Positions 8,230 through 15,066 of a stretch of DNA of 48,456 nt are shown here, one piece after another (within the stretch, counting starts at the first letter, position 1; every line of letters begins with the position of its first letter). The notes beneath the pieces are model-generated. The model was not told the origin of the DNA and did not search any database. It was given only the letters and a program-made list of their open reading frames with translations. This stretch comes from Acetobacteraceae bacterium. GTDB taxonomy: Bacteria > Pseudomonadota > Alphaproteobacteria > Acetobacterales > Acetobacteraceae. The stretch lies in contig CANGNF010000039.1 of assembly GCA_947455205.1 (NCBI GenBank), positions 1 through 48,456 on the forward strand, given 5' to 3'. Position numbers and translations under genes: made by a program.

Positions 8230-8273
8230 CCAATCCGCTGTTCTGTTGCGCCGCACAAACCAGAACGGATTGG
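8230..8273. promoter_or_regulatory. Large interrupted dyad just upstream of the RTX-like gene
   Basis: CCAATCCG (8230-8237) plus TTCTG (8241-8245) pairs with CAGAACGGATTGG (8261-8273). That is a 13-bp inverted repeat with a 3-base bulge and a 15-base loop, ending 5 bases before the likely ATG. It could be an operator or an mRNA hairpin controlling access to the start codon. The TTCTG/CAGAACGGAT core also occurs in the terminator stem at 844-873. Confidence 0.45.
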
Positions 8274-8278
8274 CGGCC

Positions 8279-9568
8279 ATGGCGACCCTTTCAGGCGGCA
8301 ACGACCTGGGTGATCTCGATGCGGAGGCGCTGGCCCCCGGCCAGGACCACTACATCGTTGCCGGCAGCGGCAACCTGAACATCAACGCCGGCCTGCAGGA
8401 CAACACGGTCTTCGGCGGCAGCGGCTCCATCCATGTCAGGGCCGGCGACGGTCAGAACGAGATTCATCTCGGCTCCGGCCAGTTGCAGGTCCAGCTGGGC
8501 AATGGCCACGACGTCGTCGTGGTGGGCAGCGGCAGCACCAGCATCCGGGCTGAGGATGGCAATGACCGCATCATCGCCGGCGATGGCCAGGCCGCCATCA
8601 CCCTGGGGAATGGCAACGACACGGTGACCCTGGGCAATGGCAGCGCGGTGCTGGTCCTGGGCAACGGCAATGACAGCGTCGTGGCGGGCAGCGGCCAGCA
8701 TCAGCTGACCCTGGGCCAGGGCAACAACCAGGCCTGGCTGGGCGACGGCAGCGCCACGATCCAGGCGGGGAATGGCCACGACACCATCCACCTGGGCAGC
8801 GGCCAGGCGCTGCTGGAACTCGGCGAGGGCGCCGACAGCATCACGCTGGGCGACGGCAGCGCGACCATCATCGCCGGCAGCGGCGCCGACACCATCACCG
8901 CCGGCAACGGGCAGCACATGCTGACCCTGGGCGACGGCGACGACAGCATCACGCTGGGCAGTGGCAGCCACACCATCATCGCCGCCGGCGGCCACGACGT
9001 GATCCATGCCGGCAGCGGCCAGCTGTACTTCAGCGGCGGCACCGGCAGCGCCACCGTCTTCGCCGGAGACGGAAGCGCCACGGAAATCGGTGGCAGCGGC
9101 AACGACGAGTTGCACGCCGGCAACGGCCAGTTCCTGCTGCAGGGTGGCGCCGGCAATGACACGCTGTTCGGTGGTGGCGGCCAGGGCACGCTGGCCGGCG
9201 GTGACGACGACGACCTGTTGTTCGGTGGCAGCGGCAGCTATCGGCTGGCTGCGGGCGCCGGGCACGACACGCTGATGGCCGGCAGCGGCAACGAGACCCT
9301 CAGCAGCGGCAGCGGCGAAACCCAGTTCTACTTCACCAGCGGCAGCAGCTACGACATCGTCACCGGCTTCGTCGCGGGCAAGGACATGCTGTACATCCAG
9401 GGTGGCATCAACGGCCTGGCCATACATGCCCCCCAGGATATCGCCGCGCATGTCAGCGCGGGCTGGAACGGTGCGGTCATCAGCCTGGGCCAGACCACGA
9501 TCACGCTGGAAGGCATGAACGCGGCCGACCTGCTGGCCCACCCGGACGCCTACTTCAGGCTGTTCTGA
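8279..9568 (+). CDS. RTX-like beta-solenoid protein with 18 x 18-residue repeats, probably secreted
   Basis: The product is 429 aa from the ATG at 8279; a TTG at 8246 is an alternative start. After a 19-residue leader without a Sec signal come exactly 18 uninterrupted 18-residue repeats (residues 20-343). Each has a first half of the form GxGxDxUx(L/A)G, the calcium-binding nonapeptide of RTX proteins. The second half is GxGxxxUxU, with a non-Asp residue at the equivalent position in every repeat. The 86-residue C-terminus includes YDIVTGFVAGKDMLYI, a motif commonly seen near the C-terminus of type I-secreted RTX proteins. No protease, lipase or other catalytic domain is visible. No type I secretion genes are in the window. 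A cell-surface, matrix or S-layer-like structural role is inference. Confidence 0.8.
   Translation: MATLSGGNDLGDLDAEALAPGQDHYIVAGSGNLNINAGLQDNTVFGGSGSIHVRAGDGQNEIHLGSGQLQVQLGNGHDVVVVGSGSTSIRAEDGNDRIIAGDGQAAITLGNGNDTVTLGNGSAVLVLGNGNDSVVAGSGQHQLTLGQGNNQAWLGDGSATIQAGNGHDTIHLGSGQALLELGEGADSITLGDGSATIIAGSGADTITAGNGQHMLTLGDGDDSITLGSGSHTIIAAGGHDVIHAGSGQLYFSGGTGSATVFAGDGSATEIGGSGNDELHAGNGQFLLQGGAGNDTLFGGGGQGTLAGGDDDDLLFGGSGSYRLAAGAGHDTLMAGSGNETLSSGSGETQFYFTSGSSYDIVTGFVAGKDMLYIQGGINGLAIHAPQDIAAHVSAGWNGAVISLGQTTITLEGMNAADLLAHPDAYFRLF
8336..9307 (+). repeat. 54-bp in-frame tandem repeat array, 18 units
   Basis: This DNA encodes residues 20-343 of the RTX-like protein as 18 units of exactly 54 bases, with no insertion or deletion. 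Units are diverged at the nucleotide level but keep Gly at positions 1, 3, 10 and 12 in most copies. Units 1, 2, 5, 13 and 17 are the most degenerate at position 1 or 3. Confidence 0.85.
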
Positions 9569-9612
9569 CCGGCCGTGGCTGGCGGTGCGCCATGCAGCGC
9601 CATGCAGCCCGC

Positions 9613-10392
9613 CTAGAACAGCTCCATCAGCTTGGCATGGTCGCTGAGGTCGGCGGGCGTCCCCTCGAAGATCATCCGCCCGCTGCGCATCACCACCACG
9701 CGGTCACTCACCGCGAAGGCCTCGCGCACATTCTGCTCCACCAGCAAAATCGCCACGCCGCGTTCCTGCCGCAGCCGGGCGATCGGCTCGATCAAATCCT
9801 GGAACAGCTTGGGCGCCAGGCCGATGCTGGGCTCATCCAGCAGCAGCACCTTCGGCCTGGTCAGCAGCGCGCGGGCAATGCTGACCATCTGCTGCTGCCC
9901 GCCGCTCAGCGTGCCCGCCGTGCGCTTGGTGAACTCCTTGATCCGCGGCAGCAGCTCCAGCACGTCGTCGATCCGCGCGGCGCGCTCGCCCTTCGGCACC
10001 CCGGCCGACCAAAGCGCCAGGCCGAAGATCTCCAGCACCGTCAGGTCGGGGAAGACGCCGCGCCCTTCCGGCACCAGCGCGACGCCGGCCGCGCCCAGCG
10101 CCGCCGGGCCATGCGTGCCCAGGCGGCGGCCGAAGACCTTGATCTCCCCCGCCGCCGGCCGATGCAGGCCGAACAGCACGCGCAGCAGCGTGGACTTGCC
10201 GGCGCCGTTATGGCCGATCAGGCACAGCCCCTCGCCCGGCGCCAGCGTCAGCGAAACGTCCTGCAACACCTCCCGCCCGCCATAGCCGGCGGCCAGGCCG
10301 GTGGCCTCCAGCGCCAGGGCCGGGGCCGCGGCGGCCGACGAACCCTGCGGGTTCGCGCCGGGCGACAAATCCTGCGGATTTGCGCCGGTCAT
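9613..10392 (-). CDS. livF: Branched-chain amino acid-type ABC transporter ATPase LivF
   Basis: The product is a 259-aa cytoplasmic ATPase. It has a Walker A (GHNGAGKST), the GLHRPAAGEIKVFG region, the LVPEGRGVFPDLTV Q-loop region typical of LivF, the signature LSGGQQQM, and Walker B LLLDEPSIGLAP. With LivG it powers import through LivHM. The start overlaps the livG stop by four bases (ATGA). The N-terminus is about 25 residues longer than usual. The extra part is largely two copies of a 9-residue unit beginning GANPQ, encoded by two palindromes (10339-10382). The substrate could be branched-chain amino acids, but many HAAT-family systems take up amides, urea or aromatic acids. Confidence 0.92.
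   Translation of the reverse strand: MTGANPQDLSPGANPQGSSAAAAPALALEATGLAAGYGGREVLQDVSLTLAPGEGLCLIGHNGAGKSTLLRVLFGLHRPAAGEIKVFGRRLGTHGPAALGAAGVALVPEGRGVFPDLTVLEIFGLALWSAGVPKGERAARIDDVLELLPRIKEFTKRTAGTLSGGQQQMVSIARALLTRPKVLLLDEPSIGLAPKLFQDLIEPIARLRQERGVAILLVEQNVREAFAVSDRVVVMRSGRMIFEGTPADLSDHAKLMELF
10339..10382. repeat. Two in-frame palindromes at the start of livF
   Basis: CGAACCC-TGC-GGGTTCG (10339-10355) and CAAATCC-TGC-GGATTTG (10366-10382) are two hairpins with 7-bp stems and the same 3-base loop. They are spaced exactly 27 bp apart, with similar flanks (GCGCCGG). They encode the duplicated peptide GANPQ(D/G)(L/S)S(P/A). The compensating stem differences show that the hairpin, not just the peptide, has been kept. 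Confidence 0.7.
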
Positions 10393-11138
10393 GCCGCCAC
10401 CTCATGGCTGCGGTCGCCGAAGTAGATCGCCGCCAGCTTCGGGTCGCTCATGATCTCCCGTGGCGCCCCTTCCGCCAGCACCAGCCCGCGGTCCAGGAAG
10501 GCAATCCGGTCGGCCAAATCCACCACCACGTCCAGGTTATGCTCAATCAGGCAGATCGCCACGCCGCGCGCCCGCGCATCCTTCAGCAACTGGCCAAACC
10601 GCAGCCGAGAGGACAAATCCAGCCCCGAGGCCGGCTCGTCCAGCAGCCAGATATCGGCGCCCGCCGCCAGGATGCGCGCCATGGAAAGGAACTTCCGCTC
10701 GGCATAGGCCAGGTCCACCGCCCGCGCCTCGGCCAGGGCGGTCAGCCCGGTCGCGTCCATCGCGGCTTCCGCCGCCGCCAGGCGCGCCCGCTTGTCGCCG
10801 CCCTGCCAGAACCAGGCGCCACGCTCGGTCGCCGCCAGCACGTTGTCGCGCACGCTCATCTGGGTGAACAGGCGCAGGTCCTGGAAGCTGCGCGCCACGC
10901 CCAGCCGCGCCACCTGCCACGGCTTCAACCCGATGATCGGCTTGCCGCGCACCTGCGCCGTGCCCTCATCCGCCCGCAGGTTGCCGGTGATCAGGTTGAA
11001 CACCGTGGTCTTGCCGGCGCCGTTCGGCCCGACCAGCGCGGTGACGGCGCCGGCCGGCAGCGCCAGCGAAACGCCCTGCACCGCCTTCACGCCGCCGAAG
11101 CTGCGCGCCAACCCTTCGCATGAAAGCGGCGCGCTCAT
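10389..11138 (-). CDS. livG: Branched-chain amino acid-type ABC transporter ATPase LivG
   Basis: The product is a 249-aa ATPase. It has Walker A GPNGAGKTTVFNLITG, the LivG-typical RSFQDLRLFTQMSVRDNVL, Walker B IWLLDEPASGLD and switch His in LIEHNLDVV. The signature region reads LAYAERKFLSMARILAAG instead of the usual LSYGxQR, so the C-loop is atypical. The start overlaps the livM stop (ATGA) and the stop overlaps the livF start. It pairs with LivF as the nucleotide-binding heterodimer. Confidence 0.92.
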   Translation of the reverse strand: MSAPLSCEGLARSFGGVKAVQGVSLALPAGAVTALVGPNGAGKTTVFNLITGNLRADEGTAQVRGKPIIGLKPWQVARLGVARSFQDLRLFTQMSVRDNVLAATERGAWFWQGGDKRARLAAAEAAMDATGLTALAEARAVDLAYAERKFLSMARILAAGADIWLLDEPASGLDLSSRLRFGQLLKDARARGVAICLIEHNLDVVVDLADRIAFLDRGLVLAEGAPREIMSDPKLAAIYFGDRSHEVAA

Positions 11139-12010
11139 GCCTGGCTCTTCCCCTTGTCCTGGTCGCCCAGCAACCCCGCCGGGCGGAACACCATCAGCAG
11201 CGTCATCGCCGCCCCGTAGATGATCTGCTGCACCGACCCCACCTCGGTCGGCGGGATGAAGGTCAGGAAGGACAGCGCCGAGGGCAGCGACAGCAGCAGC
11301 ACCGCGCCCACCAACGGCCCCAGCAGCGTGCCCGTGCCGCCCACGATCACCATGGCCATCACCAGCACGGACTGTTCCAGCGTGAAGCTCTCCACATTCA
11401 CGAAGGACATGTGCAGCGCGAACAGCGCGCCGGCCACGCCCGCCCCGGCACAAGCGAACGCAACCGCCAGCGCCTTGGCCACCGCCACCGGCTTGCCCAG
11501 CGCCTCGGCCGCGCTCTCGGCATCGCGGATCGCCTTCAGCGTCCGCCCGAAGCTGCCATTGGCCATGGCGTGGATGGCCCACAGCAATAGCCCCAGCGCC
11601 AGCAGGGAGAGCGGCAGCACGCCGACCTCCACGCCCAGGATCCGCGGCCGCGGAATATTGGTCAGCCCGCCGATGCCGCCGGTCAGCGACTTCACCTCAC
11701 TGAACAGGGTCAGCGCCACCATCTGCAGGCCAAGCGAGGCCGCGACGAAATACTCGCCCCGCACCCGCAGCGCCGGCAGCGCCAGGCACAGCGACAGCAC
11801 CGCCGAGATCAACGCCGCCACCGCGCAGGCCAGCAGCGGGTCCGGCGACACATGCAGCGCGATCTGCGCCCCGGCATAGGCGCCCAGGCCGAAGAACACC
11901 GCATGCGCGACCGAGAAGATGCCGGCATAGCCGACCATGAAGTTCAGCGTGACCGCCAGGATGGCGAAGATCGCCACCAGCGTCGCCAGGTTGGAGAAGT
12001 AGGCGATCAT
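11135..12010 (-). CDS. livM: Branched-chain amino acid-type ABC transporter permease LivM
   Basis: The product is a 291-aa inner-membrane permease. Its hallmarks are LNFMVGYAGIFSVAHAVFFGLGAYAGA near the N-terminus, LALPALRVRGEYFVAASLGLQM, SLTGGIGGLTNIPRP, and MVIVGGTGTLLGPLVGAVLL near the C-terminus. Multiple hydrophobic segments fit an 8-10 helix protein. I start it at the ATG at 12010, which overlaps the livH stop (ATGA). The longer in-frame extension to 12094 lies within livH and is not needed. Confidence 0.92.
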   Translation of the reverse strand: MIAYFSNLATLVAIFAILAVTLNFMVGYAGIFSVAHAVFFGLGAYAGAQIALHVSPDPLLACAVAALISAVLSLCLALPALRVRGEYFVAASLGLQMVALTLFSEVKSLTGGIGGLTNIPRPRILGVEVGVLPLSLLALGLLLWAIHAMANGSFGRTLKAIRDAESAAEALGKPVAVAKALAVAFACAGAGVAGALFALHMSFVNVESFTLEQSVLVMAMVIVGGTGTLLGPLVGAVLLLSLPSALSFLTFIPPTEVGSVQQIIYGAAMTLLMVFRPAGLLGDQDKGKSQA

Positions 12011-12891
12011 TTCGCGACCGCCGCGCCGAACATGCCGCTCGGCCTGAACAGGATGAAGCCGAACAGCACCAGGAAGCTGGCGGCGGAGGCCCATTGCGTC
12101 TCCAGCCGTATCAGCACCAGGCTTTCCGCCACGCCCAGCAGCAGCCCGGCCAGCGCCGCGCCGCGCAGGCTGCCCACCCCGCCGACGATGGTGCTGGCCA
12201 TGGACACCAGCATCACCTCGTTGCCCGCGGATTCCCGCAGCCCGGTATTCATCGCGGTCAATATCGCCGCCGGCGCCACCAGCGCCGAGCCGAGCGCGAA
12301 GGCCAGCATCGACAGGCGAGAGGAAGACAGCCCGTAGGCCCGCAGCAGGTCCGGGTTCTGCGCCAGCGCGCGCAGCGCCACGCCGGCATTGCTGCGCGTC
12401 AGGAACAGGTTGAGCGCGATGAACAGCGCCAGCGCCACCCCCACCGCCACCCAGAACAGCGGCGCCAGGTACAGGTCCGGCAGCAGCTCCACGCTGTTGC
12501 TCAGGCTGGTGTTGACGCTGGCGAAGCCGCGCCCGGCAAACACGCCGACCAGGTTCTGCACCACGATGGAAACGCCGAAGGCGGCGACGAAGACGGTGAA
12601 GAAGCTGCCTTCGTGCCGCTGGATCGGCCGGTACACCAGGCGCTCCATCCCCACGCCGAAAGCCACCGCCACGCCCACCGCCGCCAGCGCGCCCAGCACC
12701 GGCGACCAGTCATGGTTCCAGCAGTACAGGAAGGTGTAGCCGGCCAGGGTGAAGGCGGCGCCATGCGCCACGTGGAACACCTTGGTCGCGCCGAAGATCA
12801 GCGCGAAGCCGGCCGCCGTCAGCGCATACAGCGCGCCGGTCTGCACGCCCTGCAGCAGCAGCTGCAGGACCAGGAGGAGGCTTTCCTGCAC
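12007..12891 (-). CDS. livH: Branched-chain amino acid-type ABC transporter permease LivH
   Basis: The product is a 294-aa inner-membrane permease. It shows GVQTGALYALTAAGFALIFGATKVFHVAHGAAFTLAGY at the N-terminus and MASTIVGGVGSLRGAALAGLLLGVAESL in the C-terminal half, both typical of LivH. Translation starts at a GTG (12891), 3 bases after the stop of the binding-protein gene, consistent with one polycistronic mRNA. With LivM it forms the translocation channel. Confidence 0.92.
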   Translation of the reverse strand: MQESLLLVLQLLLQGVQTGALYALTAAGFALIFGATKVFHVAHGAAFTLAGYTFLYCWNHDWSPVLGALAAVGVAVAFGVGMERLVYRPIQRHEGSFFTVFVAAFGVSIVVQNLVGVFAGRGFASVNTSLSNSVELLPDLYLAPLFWVAVGVALALFIALNLFLTRSNAGVALRALAQNPDLLRAYGLSSSRLSMLAFALGSALVAPAAILTAMNTGLRESAGNEVMLVSMASTIVGGVGSLRGAALAGLLLGVAESLVLIRLETQWASAASFLVLFGFILFRPSGMFGAAVAK

Positions 12892-12894
12892 GGC

Positions 12895-14010
12895 TCAGGC
12901 CAGCTTGACCAGCTGGCCACCCTTCCACTGCACCACCTCAATGGCGGCCATCATGTTGCCGGCGGCGTCGAACTCCCCGGTGCCGCCCACCAGCGGGAAC
13001 TTCTTCACCCGGTGCAGCGTGTCCTTCAGGCTGTCGCCGGTGACGGCGGTGTTGGTCTTCTCCAGCTCATGCGCCAGCAGGCCGAACAGCCGGCAGCCAT
13101 TGTAGTAGTTGGCGTTGTAGACCGTCGGCTCCTTGTTGTGCGCCTTGCGGAAATCCTCGGCGAAGCGCCGGGTCAGCGCATCGCCGCCGGCATAGTCCAC
13201 CTTCTGCACCGTGAAGGTCATGCCTTCCGATTCCGGCAGGCTGCCCACGCTGGCCAGGTTCATGGCGGAATAGCTGCACAGCTGCTGCGACACGCCGTTG
13301 TTGCGCAGCCCCTTGATGATCTGGCTCTGCTGCGCGCCGAAGCTGGCGATGTAGACCGCATCCGGCCGCACCTGGCGCACCCGCGCCGCGACCGGGCCGA
13401 ACTGCTGCGCGTCGCGCGGAATGGAGAAGCTGCCGACCAGCTCGCCGCCCACCTTGGGCAGTTGCTCGCCCAGCTCCTTCAGGATCGCGTCGCCCAAGGG
13501 GTCGTCCACGTAGACCAGGGCGAAGCGCTTCTTGCCCTGGCCGATCAGGTAGGGCAGCAGCGCCCGCGTCTCCAGGTGCGCCAGCGGGATCACGTTCCAG
13601 AAGTACGGGGAAAGCCCCGACAGGTCCGGCCCCACCGCGCCGCCATTGATCATGACGGTCTTGGCGCGGTCGCCGATGGGCGCCACCGCCTTGGAAACGG
13701 CGGTGAAGGCGGCGAAGGTCCAGTGCGCCTTGTCGATGTTGACCAGCTTGGTCATGGCGATGACGCCCTGCTGCGGCAGGGCCTGGCTGTCCTCGCTGAT
13801 GTAGCGGATCGGCCGCTTCAGCAGCTTGTCGGCTTCCATGTGCTGGATCGCCAGCTGCACGCCGGCGGTGAAGACACCGCCATATTCGGCATTGGGGCCG
13901 GACTGCGGGAAGACGCTGCCCAGGATGTACGGGCCTTCCTGCGCCTCGGCGCCACGGATGAAGGGGGCGGCGAGCGCACTGCCCATCAGGGCACGGCGGG
14001 TAAGCTGCAT
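12895..14010 (-). CDS. LivK-like periplasmic substrate-binding protein of ABC transporter
   Basis: The product is a 371-aa periplasmic protein of the type I leucine/isoleucine/valine-binding fold. The N-terminus MQLTRRALMGSALAAPFIRGAEAQ is a signal peptide with a twin Arg. The mature part opens ILGSVFPQSGPNAEYGGVFTAGVQLAIQHMEA. It later has VYIASFGAQQSQIIKGLRNNG and a C-terminal GGTGEFDAAGNMMAAIEVVQWKGGQLV. It captures the ligand for LivHMGF; the ligand cannot be assigned from sequence. The start at 14010 has GGGAG 9 bases upstream. The gene lies 55 bp downstream of the SMP-30 gene. Confidence 0.9.
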   Translation of the reverse strand: MQLTRRALMGSALAAPFIRGAEAQEGPYILGSVFPQSGPNAEYGGVFTAGVQLAIQHMEADKLLKRPIRYISEDSQALPQQGVIAMTKLVNIDKAHWTFAAFTAVSKAVAPIGDRAKTVMINGGAVGPDLSGLSPYFWNVIPLAHLETRALLPYLIGQGKKRFALVYVDDPLGDAILKELGEQLPKVGGELVGSFSIPRDAQQFGPVAARVRQVRPDAVYIASFGAQQSQIIKGLRNNGVSQQLCSYSAMNLASVGSLPESEGMTFTVQKVDYAGGDALTRRFAEDFRKAHNKEPTVYNANYYNGCRLFGLLAHELEKTNTAVTGDSLKDTLHRVKKFPLVGGTGEFDAAGNMMAAIEVVQWKGGQLVKLA

Positions 14011-14065
14011 GTCGTTTTCTCCCGTGGCGATATGGGCGGCACAGTTCCCGCGCCGCCCGGTTCTG

Positions 14066-15001
14066 TCAACCGAAGGGCAGCTTGTAGCCCGCCTCATGCC
14101 AGGGGCAGCTCACCAGCTTGCCGGTGGTGGAGAGGGTGATGTAGGCGGTCTTCATGTCCGCCCCGCCGAAGCAGATGTTGGTCGGCATCCGCTCGGGCAT
14201 CTTGGCCACGTGCAGGATATCCCCGGCCGGGGAGATCGTGGTGATCTCGCCACTCACCAGGGTCGCCACCACGATGTTGCCGGACGCCGAGACCGCCAGG
14301 CTGTCCAGCCGCCGATAGCCGGGGAACTGGCACAGCACCCGCCCGCCATTGCTGGACGGCCAGGGGTGCTTCCGCAGCACGCCCGGCGCTTCCACGTCCC
14401 AGGCCCACAGCCGCCCGGTCTCGGTCTCCGCGGCGTAGAGCACGCTGCCATCCGGGGACATGCCGATGCCATTGGCGCCGCCGAACACCGGGAAGGCGCA
14501 TTCGCGGATCTCGCTGCCGTCGGTGCGGGCCCAGTAGATGCCGCCATGGTCGCGGTCCCGCCCGCGCACCTTGCCGAGGTCGGAGAACCAGAAGCCGTCC
14601 CGCGGGTCGAAGACGATGTCGTTCGGGCCCTTCAACTTGTGGTCGCCGCAGCGGTCGTACAGCCTGGTCACGCTGCCCGTGGCGGGGTCCACCACCTCGA
14701 TCCGGCCGGTCTCGTAGCTCGGCGGCACGCCCACCGGGCGCAGCATCCCCGGCTCGTCATGCCACAGGAAGCCGCCATTGTTGCACAGGTACAGCTTGCC
14801 ATTGGGGCCCAGCGCCATGCCGTTCGGCCCGCCGCCGGGCGTGGCCAGCACGCGCTTCGCGCCACCGGGCGCCACGGCGGTGATGATCCCGCGCTCGATC
14901 TCCACCAGCGCCACGCTGCCATCCGGCAGCACGACCGGCCCTTCGGGGAAGCGCAGCCCCTCGGCCAGGGTGGTGAGTTCAGGCGTGACGGTGAAGGTCA
15001 T
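14066..15001 (-). CDS. SMP-30/gluconolactonase/LRE-family beta-propeller hydrolase
   Basis: The product is a 311-aa six-bladed propeller protein without a signal peptide. Family metal-site motifs are visible: LRFPEGPVVLPDG near residue 15, HKLKGPNDIVFDPRDGFWFSDLG in the middle, and GANGIGMSPDGSVLYAAET. Members are metal-dependent lactonases acting on sugar lactones or related esters. The start at 15001 has a strong GGGGGAACG upstream. It lies 55 bp before the liv operon on the same strand, so the transporter may import the lactone or its product. It is separated by 65 bp from the GT39-like gene. Confidence 0.85.
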   Translation of the reverse strand: MTFTVTPELTTLAEGLRFPEGPVVLPDGSVALVEIERGIITAVAPGGAKRVLATPGGGPNGMALGPNGKLYLCNNGGFLWHDEPGMLRPVGVPPSYETGRIEVVDPATGSVTRLYDRCGDHKLKGPNDIVFDPRDGFWFSDLGKVRGRDRDHGGIYWARTDGSEIRECAFPVFGGANGIGMSPDGSVLYAAETETGRLWAWDVEAPGVLRKHPWPSSNGGRVLCQFPGYRRLDSLAVSASGNIVVATLVSGEITTISPAGDILHVAKMPERMPTNICFGGADMKTAYITLSTTGKLVSCPWHEAGYKLPFG

Positions 15002-15066
15002 CTGGCGTTCCCCCGATTTCGTTGGGGGTATCATGGGCCGGGCCGGCGCGGCCGGCCAGCCCCCGG

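Noticed and set aside
5140..8301. Very long minus-strand open frame (1053 codons)
   Set aside because: Antisense to the CoA-transferase, M20 and TTC38 genes. The translation is low-complexity Gly/His/Arg-rich without domains, a usual artefact at this GC content.
8291..9541. Minus-strand open frame opposite the RTX-like gene
   Set aside because: The plus strand has the perfect 18-residue repeat architecture. The antisense translation merely mirrors the repeats.
9587..9606. Tandem 10-bp repeat GCGCCATGCA x2 after the RTX-like gene
   Set aside because: Too short and isolated to claim a function. Probably a chance slippage duplication.
12094..14139. 681-codon plus-strand open frame
   Set aside because: Antisense to livH and the binding-protein gene, both of which have strong family motifs.
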